A stretch of 14,384 nt of DNA from an uncultured Bacteroidota bacterium. Its GTDB lineage: Bacteria; Bacteroidota; Bacteroidia; Chitinophagales; Chitinophagaceae. Made by a program: the position numbers and the translations under genes. How positions within the stretch are numbered: position 1 is the first letter of the stretch; every line of letters starts with the position of its first letter. Below the pieces are notes generated by a model that worked only from the letters and a program-made list of their open reading frames with translations, made no database searches and had not been told where the DNA came from. The DNA is taken from the NCBI GenBank assembly GCA_903905685.1, contig CAIVHI010000237.1, forward strand, positions 1-14,384. The letters are read 5' to 3'. Shown here one piece after another: positions 7,072 to 14,384 of the stretch.

Positions 7072-7079
7072 TAGATTTG
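7072..7079 (+). promoter_or_regulatory. Possible -7 box before the barrel-like gene (TAGATTTG)
   Basis: TAGATTTG is an exact TAnnTTTG match ending 29 bases before the GTG at 7109. A TTTG at 7052-7055 lies only 16 bases upstream, shorter than the usual spacing. If used, transcription would begin just ahead of that GTG and no upstream coding sequence for a signal peptide would be included. Confidence 0.4.
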
Positions 7080-7108
7080 ACACCTTCAGCATCAGTCGTA
7101 GTATTTGA

Positions 7109-8089
7109 GTGCAAAAAGTAAAGTCGGAAAATCTTTGGCTGAGCTGTTTCGATGGAAACTTTGTCATCGGTGCGCCAACGGCAAGTCCTTCATTTGGGAA
7201 TGTTGCCAATTACAGCCACATCGTCAGCACGAGTTTTTCGGGCTCCGGCTTGATACCAAACTACACTGCGGGTCCGTTTTTCGGTGTCGATATCGAAGCG
7301 GCCCACAGCATCGCCACTTCCGATTGGAGTGTACTCGTTGGCATCCTCTACAGTAAGGAATCCGAATCGGTGAAATTGCCCGCATTTAGTGCGGAATACT
7401 TGGCTCACGATGCCGCGAACAATCCTTTTTACCAAATTGTGACCACAGCGAACCCAAACGGTATCACAGAGAAGGTTGCGGAAACCGGCTTACAGGTGCC
7501 GTTGCTGTTACGTTACGAACATCATGTGGGACGGCACCTCCTGATTGGCGGGAGCGGCGGCGTCTTGCTGTCGCTGATGGAAAATCGGAGCTACAACACC
7601 GATGCGTCGTTCAACTATGAAGCGGTATACTATTATTCGGCAACCAACGGAATTGCCCAGCCTACGACCGACAGGTCGAGCAAGGATGCATGGTACATCG
7701 TTTGGAACAAAGTGGACAGCAGTCTTGGCTTCAAACCCGGAAACGGCCCCAGCCAGCAAACCAGAAGCTATTTCGATAGCTTGGCCAAGCGAGGATATGC
7801 AGTGGGACTAGGGGTGTCACCCAAAACGACTTCAGGGACGGTGGCCTATAAAAGTTCCTTCGGCATGTTGTTGCGCCTACAGGCTGCCTATGAGGTCAAC
7901 TCCAGGTGGTCTTGCCTCTTTGGCCTTTCCTATTCTTCGGTCAATTTCAACTACAGGAATCCTCCGCTTTCGGAGCCCATATCGCAAACTGTGGGTGGCT
8001 ATAACGCTATGGTAACCAGCATGAAATCAAGCAGCCAATCCCGAATAGGCGTAACCTTGGGTATGCGGTTCACGTTACGGAAGTATTGA
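7109..8089 (+). CDS. Outer-membrane beta-barrel-like protein, apparently without signal peptide
   Basis: The 326-residue frame reads like a Bacteroidota PorT/OmpA-like beta-barrel: many alternating amphipathic strands with Gly and aromatic residues, for example GPFFGVDIEA (about 55-64), TGLQVPLLLRYEH (about 126-138), LLIGGSGGVLLSL (about 144-156), a long loop at about 160-225, and a final RIGVTLGMRFTLRKY strand. Such proteins normally begin with a signal peptide. Here the frame opens right after a TGA (7106-7108), the only early start is GTG, and the first 20 residues (MQKVKSENLWLS and on) are not a signal sequence. No hydrophobic leader is encoded just upstream in other frames. Either the 5' end is lost or frameshifted, or the protein is placed by another route. 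It could therefore be a pseudogene. No specific ligand or family is recognised. Confidence 0.65.
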   Translation: MQKVKSENLWLSCFDGNFVIGAPTASPSFGNVANYSHIVSTSFSGSGLIPNYTAGPFFGVDIEAAHSIATSDWSVLVGILYSKESESVKLPAFSAEYLAHDAANNPFYQIVTTANPNGITEKVAETGLQVPLLLRYEHHVGRHLLIGGSGGVLLSLMENRSYNTDASFNYEAVYYYSATNGIAQPTTDRSSKDAWYIVWNKVDSSLGFKPGNGPSQQTRSYFDSLAKRGYAVGLGVSPKTTSGTVAYKSSFGMLLRLQAAYEVNSRWSCLFGLSYSSVNFNYRNPPLSEPISQTVGGYNAMVTSMKSSSQSRIGVTLGMRFTLRKY

Positions 8090-8102
8090 TGTGGGGCAAA
8101 AA

Positions 8103-8135
8103 GAGGCCATGCCCCGGCTAGGAACCTCCTTTTTT
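8103..8135 (+). terminator. Weak hairpin with T run behind the barrel-like gene
   Basis: GAGG (8103-8106) can pair with CCTC (8125-8128) and a run of six T follows at 8130-8135. The stem is short with a long loop, so this is a weak terminator candidate, listed because of its position between the stop at 8089 and the next start at 8154. Confidence 0.25.
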
Positions 8136-8153
8136 CCTTAACTTCCCACTTTC

Positions 8154-8969
8154 ATGTCGTCATCCCACTACATCCCTCTGCCTCAAGGCAATGCGCACTA
8201 CTTAAAGTATGGTGCCGGGCCGGGATTGGTGCTGGGGTTCCATGGCTATGGATTGGAGGCGGGCTCGTTTGAGGTGCTGGGCAATGTGGTGCCGGTGGGC
8301 TTTACCCTATTGGCGTTCGACTTGCCGGGGCACGGTGCCACCGACTGGAAGGGAGGCGTGTTCCACCGCCAAATGCTGGCTACGCTGGTATTGCGGGCTA
8401 TGGCGCTATATGGGGCCGAAAAAGTGGTCTTGGCCGGCTACAGTCTGGGTGGACGGGTGTGCCTCACGCTTTTGGAGATGATGCCCGAACACGTGTCGGG
8501 CGTATTGCTGATGGCTCCCGACGGCCTCGTCCCCAACAGGCTTTATGCCTTTGCCACCCGCACCGCCATTGGCCGCCGCCTGTTTAATGCCGTCCTCAAT
8601 GATCCGGGCAGGTTCATTGCGCTGGCCAACTTATTCAAGTCGTTGCACCTCATAGATGCATCCCGACACAAATTCGTGCTCCACTACCTCCATACCGCTG
8701 AGAGCCGCGAGCAGTTGCGCATGGTCTGGGCACAGTTGGCCGATATCGTTCCACACGTGCATCGCCTGCAACATGCCCTGCGCGGCCGTGCCATCCCCAT
8801 ACACCTGTTCATGGGTCGCCACGACCGCATCATTCCCGTGGCACATGCCGAGCACTTCAAAAAAGTATTTGGAAATGTGCATTTGCATATCTTGCAGAAG
8901 GGCCACCGCCTGCTCGATGCCGATGTAGCGGCACAGGTGGCTGCCACCTTGAACACATGCACACCCTAG
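8154..8969 (+). CDS. Alpha/beta hydrolase
   Basis: The 271-residue protein is an alpha/beta-hydrolase-fold enzyme with a complete apparent triad. The nucleophile elbow is GYSLGG (95-100, Ser97), the acid is Asp224 in FMGRHDRIIP (219-228), and the His is 251 in KGHRLL. The oxyanion-hole region GFHGYG (28-33) is also present, as is FDLPGHG (55-61). The segment about 125-195 between the core strands is the cap. No signal peptide is seen, so it is probably cytosolic. Esters, thioesters and other substrates are possible in this family, and nothing here selects one. Its last 13 bases overlap the start of the glycosyltransferase gene, which suggests translational coupling. A TAACTTCC box (8139-8146), a loose -7 match, lies 7 bases before the ATG. 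Confidence 0.88.
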   Translation: MSSSHYIPLPQGNAHYLKYGAGPGLVLGFHGYGLEAGSFEVLGNVVPVGFTLLAFDLPGHGATDWKGGVFHRQMLATLVLRAMALYGAEKVVLAGYSLGGRVCLTLLEMMPEHVSGVLLMAPDGLVPNRLYAFATRTAIGRRLFNAVLNDPGRFIALANLFKSLHLIDASRHKFVLHYLHTAESREQLRMVWAQLADIVPHVHRLQHALRGRAIPIHLFMGRHDRIIPVAHAEHFKKVFGNVHLHILQKGHRLLDADVAAQVAATLNTCTP

Positions 8970-10090
8970 TTGTTGTAGCCATCGCATTGTCTGTGCCCTA
9001 CGGGATCCTCATGGTGCTATATCGCATTGGGTTCGGTATGCAGGCACGCACTGTTTTGCCTGATGGCTATGTGCCTACCACCTTTCTGACAGTGGTGGTG
9101 CCGGCTCGCAATGAGGAAGCCCACCTGGCTGCATGCCTGGAGTCTTTGTCGCGACAAAAATATCCTGCACAATTGTTCGAGGTCGTCGTTGCCGACGACC
9201 ACTCGGGCGACCGCACTGCCGACATTGTGCAGCAATATGCGGGCACCCGCATCAAGTATGTGTCGCCGACCGAGGTGGCGGCAACAGGCATCGCCCATAA
9301 AAAGGCGGCGCTTACCGCGGCTATCGTAAAAGCCCGCGGCTCCGTCATCGTGACCGTAGATGCCGACTGCATTGCGGGGCGAGATTTGCTGGCCTGCCAT
9401 GCCTACAGCCATGAAGTAGGCAATGCCGATATGGTGGTGGGCCCGGTGCAGTATGATGGTGCCGACAACCCGCTGGGCATTTTCCAGATGCTCGACTTCA
9501 TGGCCATGCAGGGCATAACCGCCGCCACCCACCGGCTGGGGCTGGGCAATATGTGCAATGGCGCCAACCTCAGTTTCTCGAAACGGGTGTTCGATGAACT
9601 GGGCGGCTATGCCGGCACCACCCATCTCGCCACCGGCGACGACTACTTGCTCATGACCAAATTTGCCGCACGGCACCACACCCGCATAGCCTACCTAAAA
9701 ACGCCCGACGCCATAGTCTCAACGCCGCCCCAGCCCGACTGGAAGCAATTCTTGGCGCAACGCACGCGCTGGGCGTCCAAATCGGGCAAGTATAAAGACA
9801 CCGTGCTAACGGCGGTGTTGGTTTTCGTATACGTCTACAATGTGTGCTTGTTGGTATTTATGGTAGCGGCCATTGGCATGCCGCAACTGCGGTTGCCTGC
9901 GCTGGGGTTGCTGCTGTGCAAAACTGTTGTGGAACTGGTGCTGATGGTGCCGGTGGCACGTTACTTCAAGGCATCGAGATACCTGCTTTTCTTTCCCGCC
10001 TTCCAGCCGCTGCATGTGCTATATGTGGTAGTGGCGGGCTTTTTGGGGATGCGGGGCAACTATAATTGGAAGGGACGCACAGTGAAATGA
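8957..10090 (+). CDS. Membrane-anchored family 2 glycosyltransferase
   Basis: The 377-residue protein has an N-terminal membrane helix (about 3-21), a GT-A domain and three or four C-terminal helices (about 283-362), the layout of processive or lipid-linked GT2 enzymes of the inner membrane. The GT-A signatures are in order: VVPARNEE (47-54), VVADDHSGDRT (77-87), the metal-binding DAD (135-137), GDD (227-229) holding the catalytic base, and QRTRW (268-272), the Q-x-x-R-W acceptor motif. The protein ends WKGRTVK, a common ending of Bacteroidota members. Sugar donor and product are unknown; polysaccharide, glycolipid or pigment modification are all possible. The ATG at 8957 lies inside the end of the hydrolase gene in another frame. 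Its 3' end converges with priA, 9 bases away, with no clear terminator between. Confidence 0.9.
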   Translation: MHTLVVVAIALSVPYGILMVLYRIGFGMQARTVLPDGYVPTTFLTVVVPARNEEAHLAACLESLSRQKYPAQLFEVVVADDHSGDRTADIVQQYAGTRIKYVSPTEVAATGIAHKKAALTAAIVKARGSVIVTVDADCIAGRDLLACHAYSHEVGNADMVVGPVQYDGADNPLGIFQMLDFMAMQGITAATHRLGLGNMCNGANLSFSKRVFDELGGYAGTTHLATGDDYLLMTKFAARHHTRIAYLKTPDAIVSTPPQPDWKQFLAQRTRWASKSGKYKDTVLTAVLVFVYVYNVCLLVFMVAAIGMPQLRLPALGLLLCKTVVELVLMVPVARYFKASRYLLFFPAFQPLHVLYVVVAGFLGMRGNYNWKGRTVK

Positions 10091-10099
10091 TGCTCCGTT

Positions 10100-12544
10100 T
10101 CAATAAGGGTCGGCGTCGAAGGCGATGATGAGGGACGCATTGTTTTTGATGCCCATCACCATTTGGCGTTGTTCTTTTAGGGTGGCCTTGATGCGGTCCA
10201 AGATACGGTTGTCGCGGGGGCACTTCAGCCAGATTTCTTGTATGTATTTGTTGCGGATTCTGGCCACCAGTGCCGGTCCCGGGCCCTGCACCACTACCTC
10301 GGGTATTTGGTGTATCAGCTCGGCCATCTTTTGAGCGGCAGTAATTGCCACGTCTTCCGAAACGTGTTTGAAGCTCACCTTGATGAGCCTGCTGAATGGG
10401 GGGTACTGGAATTGCTCCCGGAATTTGATTTCATTGACGTAGAATTTCTGCACATCGTGCTCGCGCACCCATTGCAGTACGGGGTGCTTCATATTGTAGG
10501 CCTGTATCAGTACCAAGCCCTTGCCATCGGTGCGGCCCGAGCGGCCGCTCACCTGCTCCATGAGTTGGAAGGCGCGCTCGTTCACCCTAAAGTCGGGGAA
10601 GCTGAGCAAGCTGTCGGCACTGAGGATGCCCACCAGCGTCACTTCCGAGAAGTCCAAGCCCTTTACCACCATTTGGGTGCCTACCAAGATGTCTATTTTG
10701 CCCTTCTCCATGTCGTTCAGGAGCTCCGTCATGCTGTTTTTCCCCTTCATACTGTCCACATCCATACGGGCCACGCGGGCTTTGGGAAACACGGCCTGCA
10801 CTTCCTCCTCAATCTTCTCGGTGCCGAAACTTTTGCTGGAGAATTTGTTGTGGCCACAAGCCGGGCAAGTGGCAATGATGGGAGACCGCGAGCCACAATA
10901 ATGGCAGTGCATCTTGTCGGTGGCCTTGTGGTAGGTGAGGGAGACCGAGCAATTGGGGCACTGCGGCACCCACCCACACGACGTGCACATTTGGAAGGGC
11001 GTATAGCCTCGCTTGTTTTGGAACAAGATGGCCTGCTTACCGTTGCGCAGCGTGCGTTCCATCTGGTCTTTCAACTCGGGTGTGAGCATGCGCACACCTT
11101 CGCTGCGCAGGGCCTCGATGGTCTTGGCGTTCACTATCCTGATTTCGGGGAGGCTCACGCCTTGGTAGCGTTCTTTGAGGGGCACATACCCATACTTGCG
11201 CAACTGCACGTTTTGCAGCGTCTCCACCGAGGGTGTGGCGGAACCCAAAACCACATTGCAGCCATACAGCGCAGCCAAAAACATGGCCGCGTCGCGGGCA
11301 TGGAAGCGCGGCGCGGGGTCGCGCTGCTTGTAAGACACATCGTGCTCTTCGTCCACCACTATCAGTTTCAGGTCGGCAAACGGCAGCCACATAGCCGAGC
11401 GCGGCCCCACCACCACTTTGTAAACGCCGGTGCGCACCTTCTCCCAAATCTCCACCCGCTCATTGTTGGTAAAGTGGGAGTGGTATACCCCCAAGGCGTC
11501 GCCAAAGTAGGCGTGCAGGCGGCGTAGCAGTTGGGTGGTGAGCCCTATTTCGGGTACCATGAACAGGGCCTGTCCGCTATCGGCAATGCACTCCCTAATT
11601 TTGTCGATGTAGAGCAGCGTCTTGCCGCTGCCCGTCACCCCGTGCAACAGCACCGTGTTTTTTTGGGTCATGGCCTCCGTGAGGAGCCCATAGGCCGTTC
11701 GTTGTCCGGGCGTGAGGATCACCTCCTTTTTTTCGCCCACGCCTTCATAAATGATGCGGTCGGTATTGCGCTCCTCCAGCAGGAAAATGCCTTTGGTGGC
11801 CATCGCCTTCAGTGCCTGTGCGGCTTGGCCGCCCAGGCGTTCCGAAATGTCGGCACGGCGCACGAAGCCATTGCGTTGTTGTATCTCCATGAAAGCCAGC
11901 AGCACATCCATTTGCCGGGGTGCCCGTTCCAGCTCCTTGAATAGGGCTGAAAGGAGTTCTTCATCGTCATAGCGGTCGGCCAGCGTCACCACCGTTTCTC
12001 GCTTGGGTTTGTAGGGCGATTCCAGGTTGTCGTTGATTCGGGCCGCCTCGTTTTCGAGCAGTTCGTTGAGGGCGGCTTGGAAGTCGCGGGCACCCGTCAC
12101 CTCGCGCAACTCGGTTAGCGTCATTTCGTGGCGCAGTTTGAGTGCCGATGCCGCGAGGTAGCACCTGTCGCTCCATTCGGGCTCGGCATCGGGTGGGCAA
12201 ACCCATTCCAGGCGAGTTTCCGATGCCATTTTGAGGTGAGCCGGTAGCGCGGCCTGCATCACCTCGCCGGGCGAGGCCATGTAGTAGTTGGCGATGAGGG
12301 CCCAGAATTTCAGTTGGATTTCCGTCACGACCGGCTCCACATCTATGATGCTTTTTACCGGCTTCACGATATAGCCCTCCGGCCTATTGTTGTGCAGCAC
12401 CGCCACAATACCTGCATGAACCTTGTTCTTCCCCAGCGCCACCTCCACCCGCATTCCCGGCCTAATGTCGTCCTGCATCTGCACCGGCACCCCATAAGTG
12501 AGCACATTCTGCAAATTGAGCGGTAGGATGACATCGGCAAACAT
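10100..12544 (-). CDS. priA: Primosomal protein N' (replication restart helicase PriA)
   Basis: The 814-residue protein is a full-length PriA, the 3'-to-5' superfamily 2 helicase that reloads the replisome at stalled forks. The N-terminal DNA-binding part starts MFADVILPLNLQNVLTY. The helicase core has Walker A GVTGSGKT (302-309) and the DEEH box (398-401). The inserted zinc-binding domain has eight cysteines in four pairs (520/523, 529/532, 547/550, 560/563). Later motifs include GTQMVVKGLDF (622-632) and the arginine-finger region GRSGR (667-671). The frame extends 23 codons upstream to 12613 with a Pro-rich, unrelated lead, so I chose the ATG at 12544. The loading partner DnaT is not expected in Bacteroidota. 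It stands alone, convergent with the glycosyltransferase gene and divergent from the MBOAT gene. Confidence 0.95.
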   Translation of the reverse strand: MFADVILPLNLQNVLTYGVPVQMQDDIRPGMRVEVALGKNKVHAGIVAVLHNNRPEGYIVKPVKSIIDVEPVVTEIQLKFWALIANYYMASPGEVMQAALPAHLKMASETRLEWVCPPDAEPEWSDRCYLAASALKLRHEMTLTELREVTGARDFQAALNELLENEAARINDNLESPYKPKRETVVTLADRYDDEELLSALFKELERAPRQMDVLLAFMEIQQRNGFVRRADISERLGGQAAQALKAMATKGIFLLEERNTDRIIYEGVGEKKEVILTPGQRTAYGLLTEAMTQKNTVLLHGVTGSGKTLLYIDKIRECIADSGQALFMVPEIGLTTQLLRRLHAYFGDALGVYHSHFTNNERVEIWEKVRTGVYKVVVGPRSAMWLPFADLKLIVVDEEHDVSYKQRDPAPRFHARDAAMFLAALYGCNVVLGSATPSVETLQNVQLRKYGYVPLKERYQGVSLPEIRIVNAKTIEALRSEGVRMLTPELKDQMERTLRNGKQAILFQNKRGYTPFQMCTSCGWVPQCPNCSVSLTYHKATDKMHCHYCGSRSPIIATCPACGHNKFSSKSFGTEKIEEEVQAVFPKARVARMDVDSMKGKNSMTELLNDMEKGKIDILVGTQMVVKGLDFSEVTLVGILSADSLLSFPDFRVNERAFQLMEQVSGRSGRTDGKGLVLIQAYNMKHPVLQWVREHDVQKFYVNEIKFREQFQYPPFSRLIKVSFKHVSEDVAITAAQKMAELIHQIPEVVVQGPGPALVARIRNKYIQEIWLKCPRDNRILDRIKATLKEQRQMVMGIKNNASLIIAFDADPY

Positions 12545-12562
12545 GCCGCAATTTAGGCAAAA

Positions 12563-12581
12563 GGGGGGATTGGGTGGGGGG
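12563..12581 (+). other. G-rich tract in the divergent priA/MBOAT spacer
   Basis: Three G runs of 6, 3 and 6 lie within 19 bases (12563-12568, 12572-12574, 12576-12581). The strand could form a two-tetrad G-quadruplex, or a three-tetrad one only with a zero-base loop. It lies 18 bases upstream of the priA start on the opposite strand. Whether it regulates anything is unknown. Confidence 0.3.
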
Positions 12582-12623
12582 AGAACGAATTCCTGTTGCT
12601 TATCTTCAGCCAATAAGATTATT

Positions 12624-12631
12624 TATCTTCG
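12624..12631 (+). promoter_or_regulatory. Possible -7 box of the MBOAT gene (TATCTTCG)
   Basis: TATCTTCG differs from TAnnTTTG at one base and ends 26 bases before the ATG at 12658. A TTG lies at 12596-12598, 25 bases upstream, longer than usual. A similar TATCTTCA lies at 12601-12608. Confidence 0.4.
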
Positions 12632-12657
12632 CCTGTTTTCACGTCAAGTCGGTAATA

Positions 12658-14082
12658 ATGGTCTTCAGCAGCATCACCTTCATCTTCTACTTCCTGCCAT
12701 TATTCTTCCTCACTTATTACTTTGCCGATAGGAGGTATAAAAACCTGGTCATCCTGTTTGGCAGCATCCTGTTTTATGCTTGGGGTGCGCCGAAATTCAT
12801 TTTCATCTTATTGGGGGCCACTGCGATAGACTATTACGTGGTATTGCTGATGGCGGCCCGCGAGCGGAAGCCGCTGAGGTTGGCGCTGCTTTGTGTGTCG
12901 CTCGGCATCAATTTGGGGTTGCTGGTCTATTTCAAGTACAGCAACTTTTTTGTCGAGAACGTAAATCATGTGATAGGGCGGTTGGGGTTTAAGGAGATTG
13001 GGTGGACCAAGCTGGTGCTGCCCATAGGCATCTCGTTCTACACTTTCGAGACCATCACGTATGTGGTGGATGTATACCGGCGGGTGCACAAACCGCTGCG
13101 CAATTTTTGGGACTATCAGATGTACATCATCCTTTTTCCCAAACTGATTGCGGGCCCCATCATCAGGTTTCACGACTTTGCGGGTCAGATTTATGACCAC
13201 CACGACAACGACACTATCGACAACAGGCTTCGCGGCCTGTACCGGTTTTTCTTGGGCTTGGGCAAGAAGGTGCTCATTGCCAATGTGATGGGCGCGGCTT
13301 CAGATACCATCTTCGCCCTGCCTGCCAACCACTTGGATACCGGCATTGCCTGGTTCGGCATCCTGAGCTACACCTTCCAAATCTATTTCGACTTTTCGGG
13401 CTACTCCGATATGGCTATTGGGTTGGGCCTTATGATGGGGTTCCGGTTTCCCGAGAACTTCAATAACCCCTATTCGGCCTCCTCCATCACCGACTTTTGG
13501 AGGCGATGGCACATCACATTGGGTAGTTGGATGCGCAACTACCTGTACATTCCGCTTGGTGGCAACAAGGTGAAATCGAAGGGGAGGTTGTTTTTCAATT
13601 TGTGGTTCGTGTTTTTGGCATCCGGCCTGTGGCATGGTGCCGCATGGGGGTACATCATCTGGGGGGGCTATCACGGTTTCTTCTTAGTGGTGGAGCGGTT
13701 GTTTTTGGGCAAGTGGTTGGCAAGGCTTGGTAAGTGGGCATGCCTGTATACGTTCCCGGTGGTGATGACCGGTTGGGTATTTTTCAGGCTCGAGCACCTG
13801 CATCCCGGCGTGGCCTATATCAAGCGGATGTTTTCGTGGCATACCGGCCACCCCGAATGGCAAACCAACAAGGAATACCTGTTCATGCTGGCCGCTGCGT
13901 TTTTGTTTTCGTTTTTTACGTTGGGCAAATGGGGCGATAAGGTTCAGCGGGCCGTGTTCCACAATCCGTATTCCATGAGGATGCACTATGTCATGACGTT
14001 TTTGGGTGTGGTGGTGTTCATCATTGCCGCCGGGCGCATCACCACCTCCACGTTCAACCCTTTCATTTATTTCAGATTCTAA
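12658..14082 (+). CDS. MBOAT family O-acyltransferase, AlgI-like
   Basis: The 474-residue inner-membrane protein belongs to the MBOAT family as found in AlgI, PatA and DltB, which carry acyl groups across the membrane for O-acylation of exported glycans. It has about ten to twelve hydrophobic segments. Family features in order are LPIGISFYTFETITYVVDVYR (start at about 121), FPKLIAGPIIR (about 160-170), FDFSGYSDMAIGLG (about 244-257), DFWRRWHITLGSW (279-291) and YIPLGGNK (about 297-304). The catalytic His is His326, in SGLWHGAAWG. The frame opens at 12574, but the ATG at 12658 gives the normal MVFSSITFIFYFLPLFF first helix. The gene ends five bases before the AlgJ/AlgX-like gene, which is the usual partner order. 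The acceptor glycan is unknown; an alginate origin need not be assumed. Confidence 0.93.
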   Translation: MVFSSITFIFYFLPLFFLTYYFADRRYKNLVILFGSILFYAWGAPKFIFILLGATAIDYYVVLLMAARERKPLRLALLCVSLGINLGLLVYFKYSNFFVENVNHVIGRLGFKEIGWTKLVLPIGISFYTFETITYVVDVYRRVHKPLRNFWDYQMYIILFPKLIAGPIIRFHDFAGQIYDHHDNDTIDNRLRGLYRFFLGLGKKVLIANVMGAASDTIFALPANHLDTGIAWFGILSYTFQIYFDFSGYSDMAIGLGLMMGFRFPENFNNPYSASSITDFWRRWHITLGSWMRNYLYIPLGGNKVKSKGRLFFNLWFVFLASGLWHGAAWGYIIWGGYHGFFLVVERLFLGKWLARLGKWACLYTFPVVMTGWVFFRLEHLHPGVAYIKRMFSWHTGHPEWQTNKEYLFMLAAAFLFSFFTLGKWGDKVQRAVFHNPYSMRMHYVMTFLGVVVFIIAAGRITTSTFNPFIYFRF

Positions 14083-14087
14083 GACGT

Positions 14088-14384
14088 ATGGAGCGCAAAA
14101 AGAAGTGGTTGCTGTATTTCCTGTTCATCGTCTTGACGCTGCCCGCGGTGGAGCAAAAGTTCCATTTCATCAAGGTGGCGCCTTTAAAGGGTGGCTATAA
14201 AGATGCTGTTGATTCCGTTTTCCGGCTGCAATCGTGGTTGTCGGGAGCATTTCAGGCACAGCGGGAGAAATACCTGAACGATGGAGTGGGTTTTAGGCCC
14301 GATTTGGTGAGGCTCACCAACCAAATCGATTTTTCCCTTTTCGATATCTGCCACACGGCTTGGACGGTGAAGGGTAAAGACCAA
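14088..14384 (+). CDS. AlgJ/AlgX-like O-acetyltransferase partner, N-terminal part (runs off the right edge)
   Basis: Ninety-nine residues are visible from an ATG at 14088, five bases behind the MBOAT stop, with no in-frame stop before the window ends. After a basic MERKKK start, one hydrophobic helix (about 7-20) anchors the protein or acts as signal peptide. The following part has the pattern known from AlgJ/AlgX-like (SGNH-type) proteins that act with MBOAT acyltransferases: SWLSGAFQAQREKYLNDGVGFR (about 49-70), then NQIDFSLFD (about 78-86) and VKGKDQ at the edge. In relatives this leads into the SGNH hydrolase-like domain, which would pass the acetyl group to the glycan in the periplasm. 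The catalytic residues lie outside the window, so activity cannot be judged. Confidence 0.82.
   Translation, partial: MERKKKWLLYFLFIVLTLPAVEQKFHFIKVAPLKGGYKDAVDSVFRLQSWLSGAFQAQREKYLNDGVGFRPDLVRLTNQIDFSLFDICHTAWTVKGKDQ

Noticed and set aside
10090..10100. A shared terminator between the convergent glycosyltransferase and priA genes
   Set aside because: Only nine bases lie between the stops and no stem with a T run could be found nearby; a five-base TGAAA/TTTCA pairing is too weak to call.
10238..11527. A 429-codon plus-strand frame opposite priA
   Set aside because: It is antisense to well-supported priA coding sequence, is rich in His and Leu in a way expected of a reversed frame, and matches no family.
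1..14384. A defence island, CRISPR array or mobile element
   Set aside because: No direct-repeat array, transposase, integrase, nuclease or toxin-antitoxin pair could be recognised on either strand; the gene set is mostly housekeeping and envelope functions.

Overview
The window looks like a chromosomal segment of a Bacteroidota bacterium, probably from the Chitinophagales/Sphingobacteriales side. This is inferred from three things: most protein family matches have a Bacteroidota flavour; two intact TAnnTTTG boxes (the Bacteroidota -7 promoter element) sit before a tRNA and a nucleotidyltransferase gene; and no gene start is preceded at the usual spacing by a strong Shine-Dalgarno sequence. 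Base composition is moderate and even. I see no insertion sequence, phage gene, CRISPR array or other sign of a mobile island. Most of the content is housekeeping or cell-envelope genes.

Layout. Positions 1-441 hold at most the tail of an unrecognised frame running in from the left edge. A TetA/DHA-like major facilitator exporter (442-1632), a small cysteine-rich lipoprotein of unknown function (1735-2340) and a PhnB-like VOC protein (2531-2971) follow on the plus strand, each with its own spacer. A compact tRNA-Thr(CGU) unit lies on the minus strand (3171-3243) with a -7 box before it and a strong hairpin terminator after it. Next, also on the minus strand, a hotdog acyl-CoA thioesterase (4593-5114) is followed by an M16-family peptidase homologue (3265-4548) that lacks the zinc-binding HxxEH motif. 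Divergent from these is a sugar-1-phosphate nucleotidyltransferase with a left-handed beta-helix tail (5308-6306), which most likely starts at GTG.

The middle (6307-8153) is the least ordinary part: a LytTR DNA-binding protein with no receiver domain (6582-6959), then an outer-membrane beta-barrel-like protein whose frame opens right after a stop and carries no signal peptide (7109-8089). After that an alpha/beta hydrolase and a membrane family 2 glycosyltransferase overlap by 13 bases (8154-10090) and converge on priA (10100-12544, minus). The right end starts an envelope O-acetylation module: an AlgI-like MBOAT acyltransferase (12658-14082) followed five bases later by the N-terminus of an AlgJ/AlgX-like partner that runs off the window.

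How the genes may work together. The MBOAT protein and its partner probably move acetyl groups onto an exported glycan. The nucleotidyltransferase and glycosyltransferase could feed envelope polysaccharide synthesis, but they are not in one operon with it. I found no convincing evidence for a wholly new system. The most useful leads are the unpaired, metal-motif-less M16 protein, the LytTR/barrel pair, the Cys-rich lipoprotein, and a recurring TAnnTT(T/C)-type box close to most gene starts.
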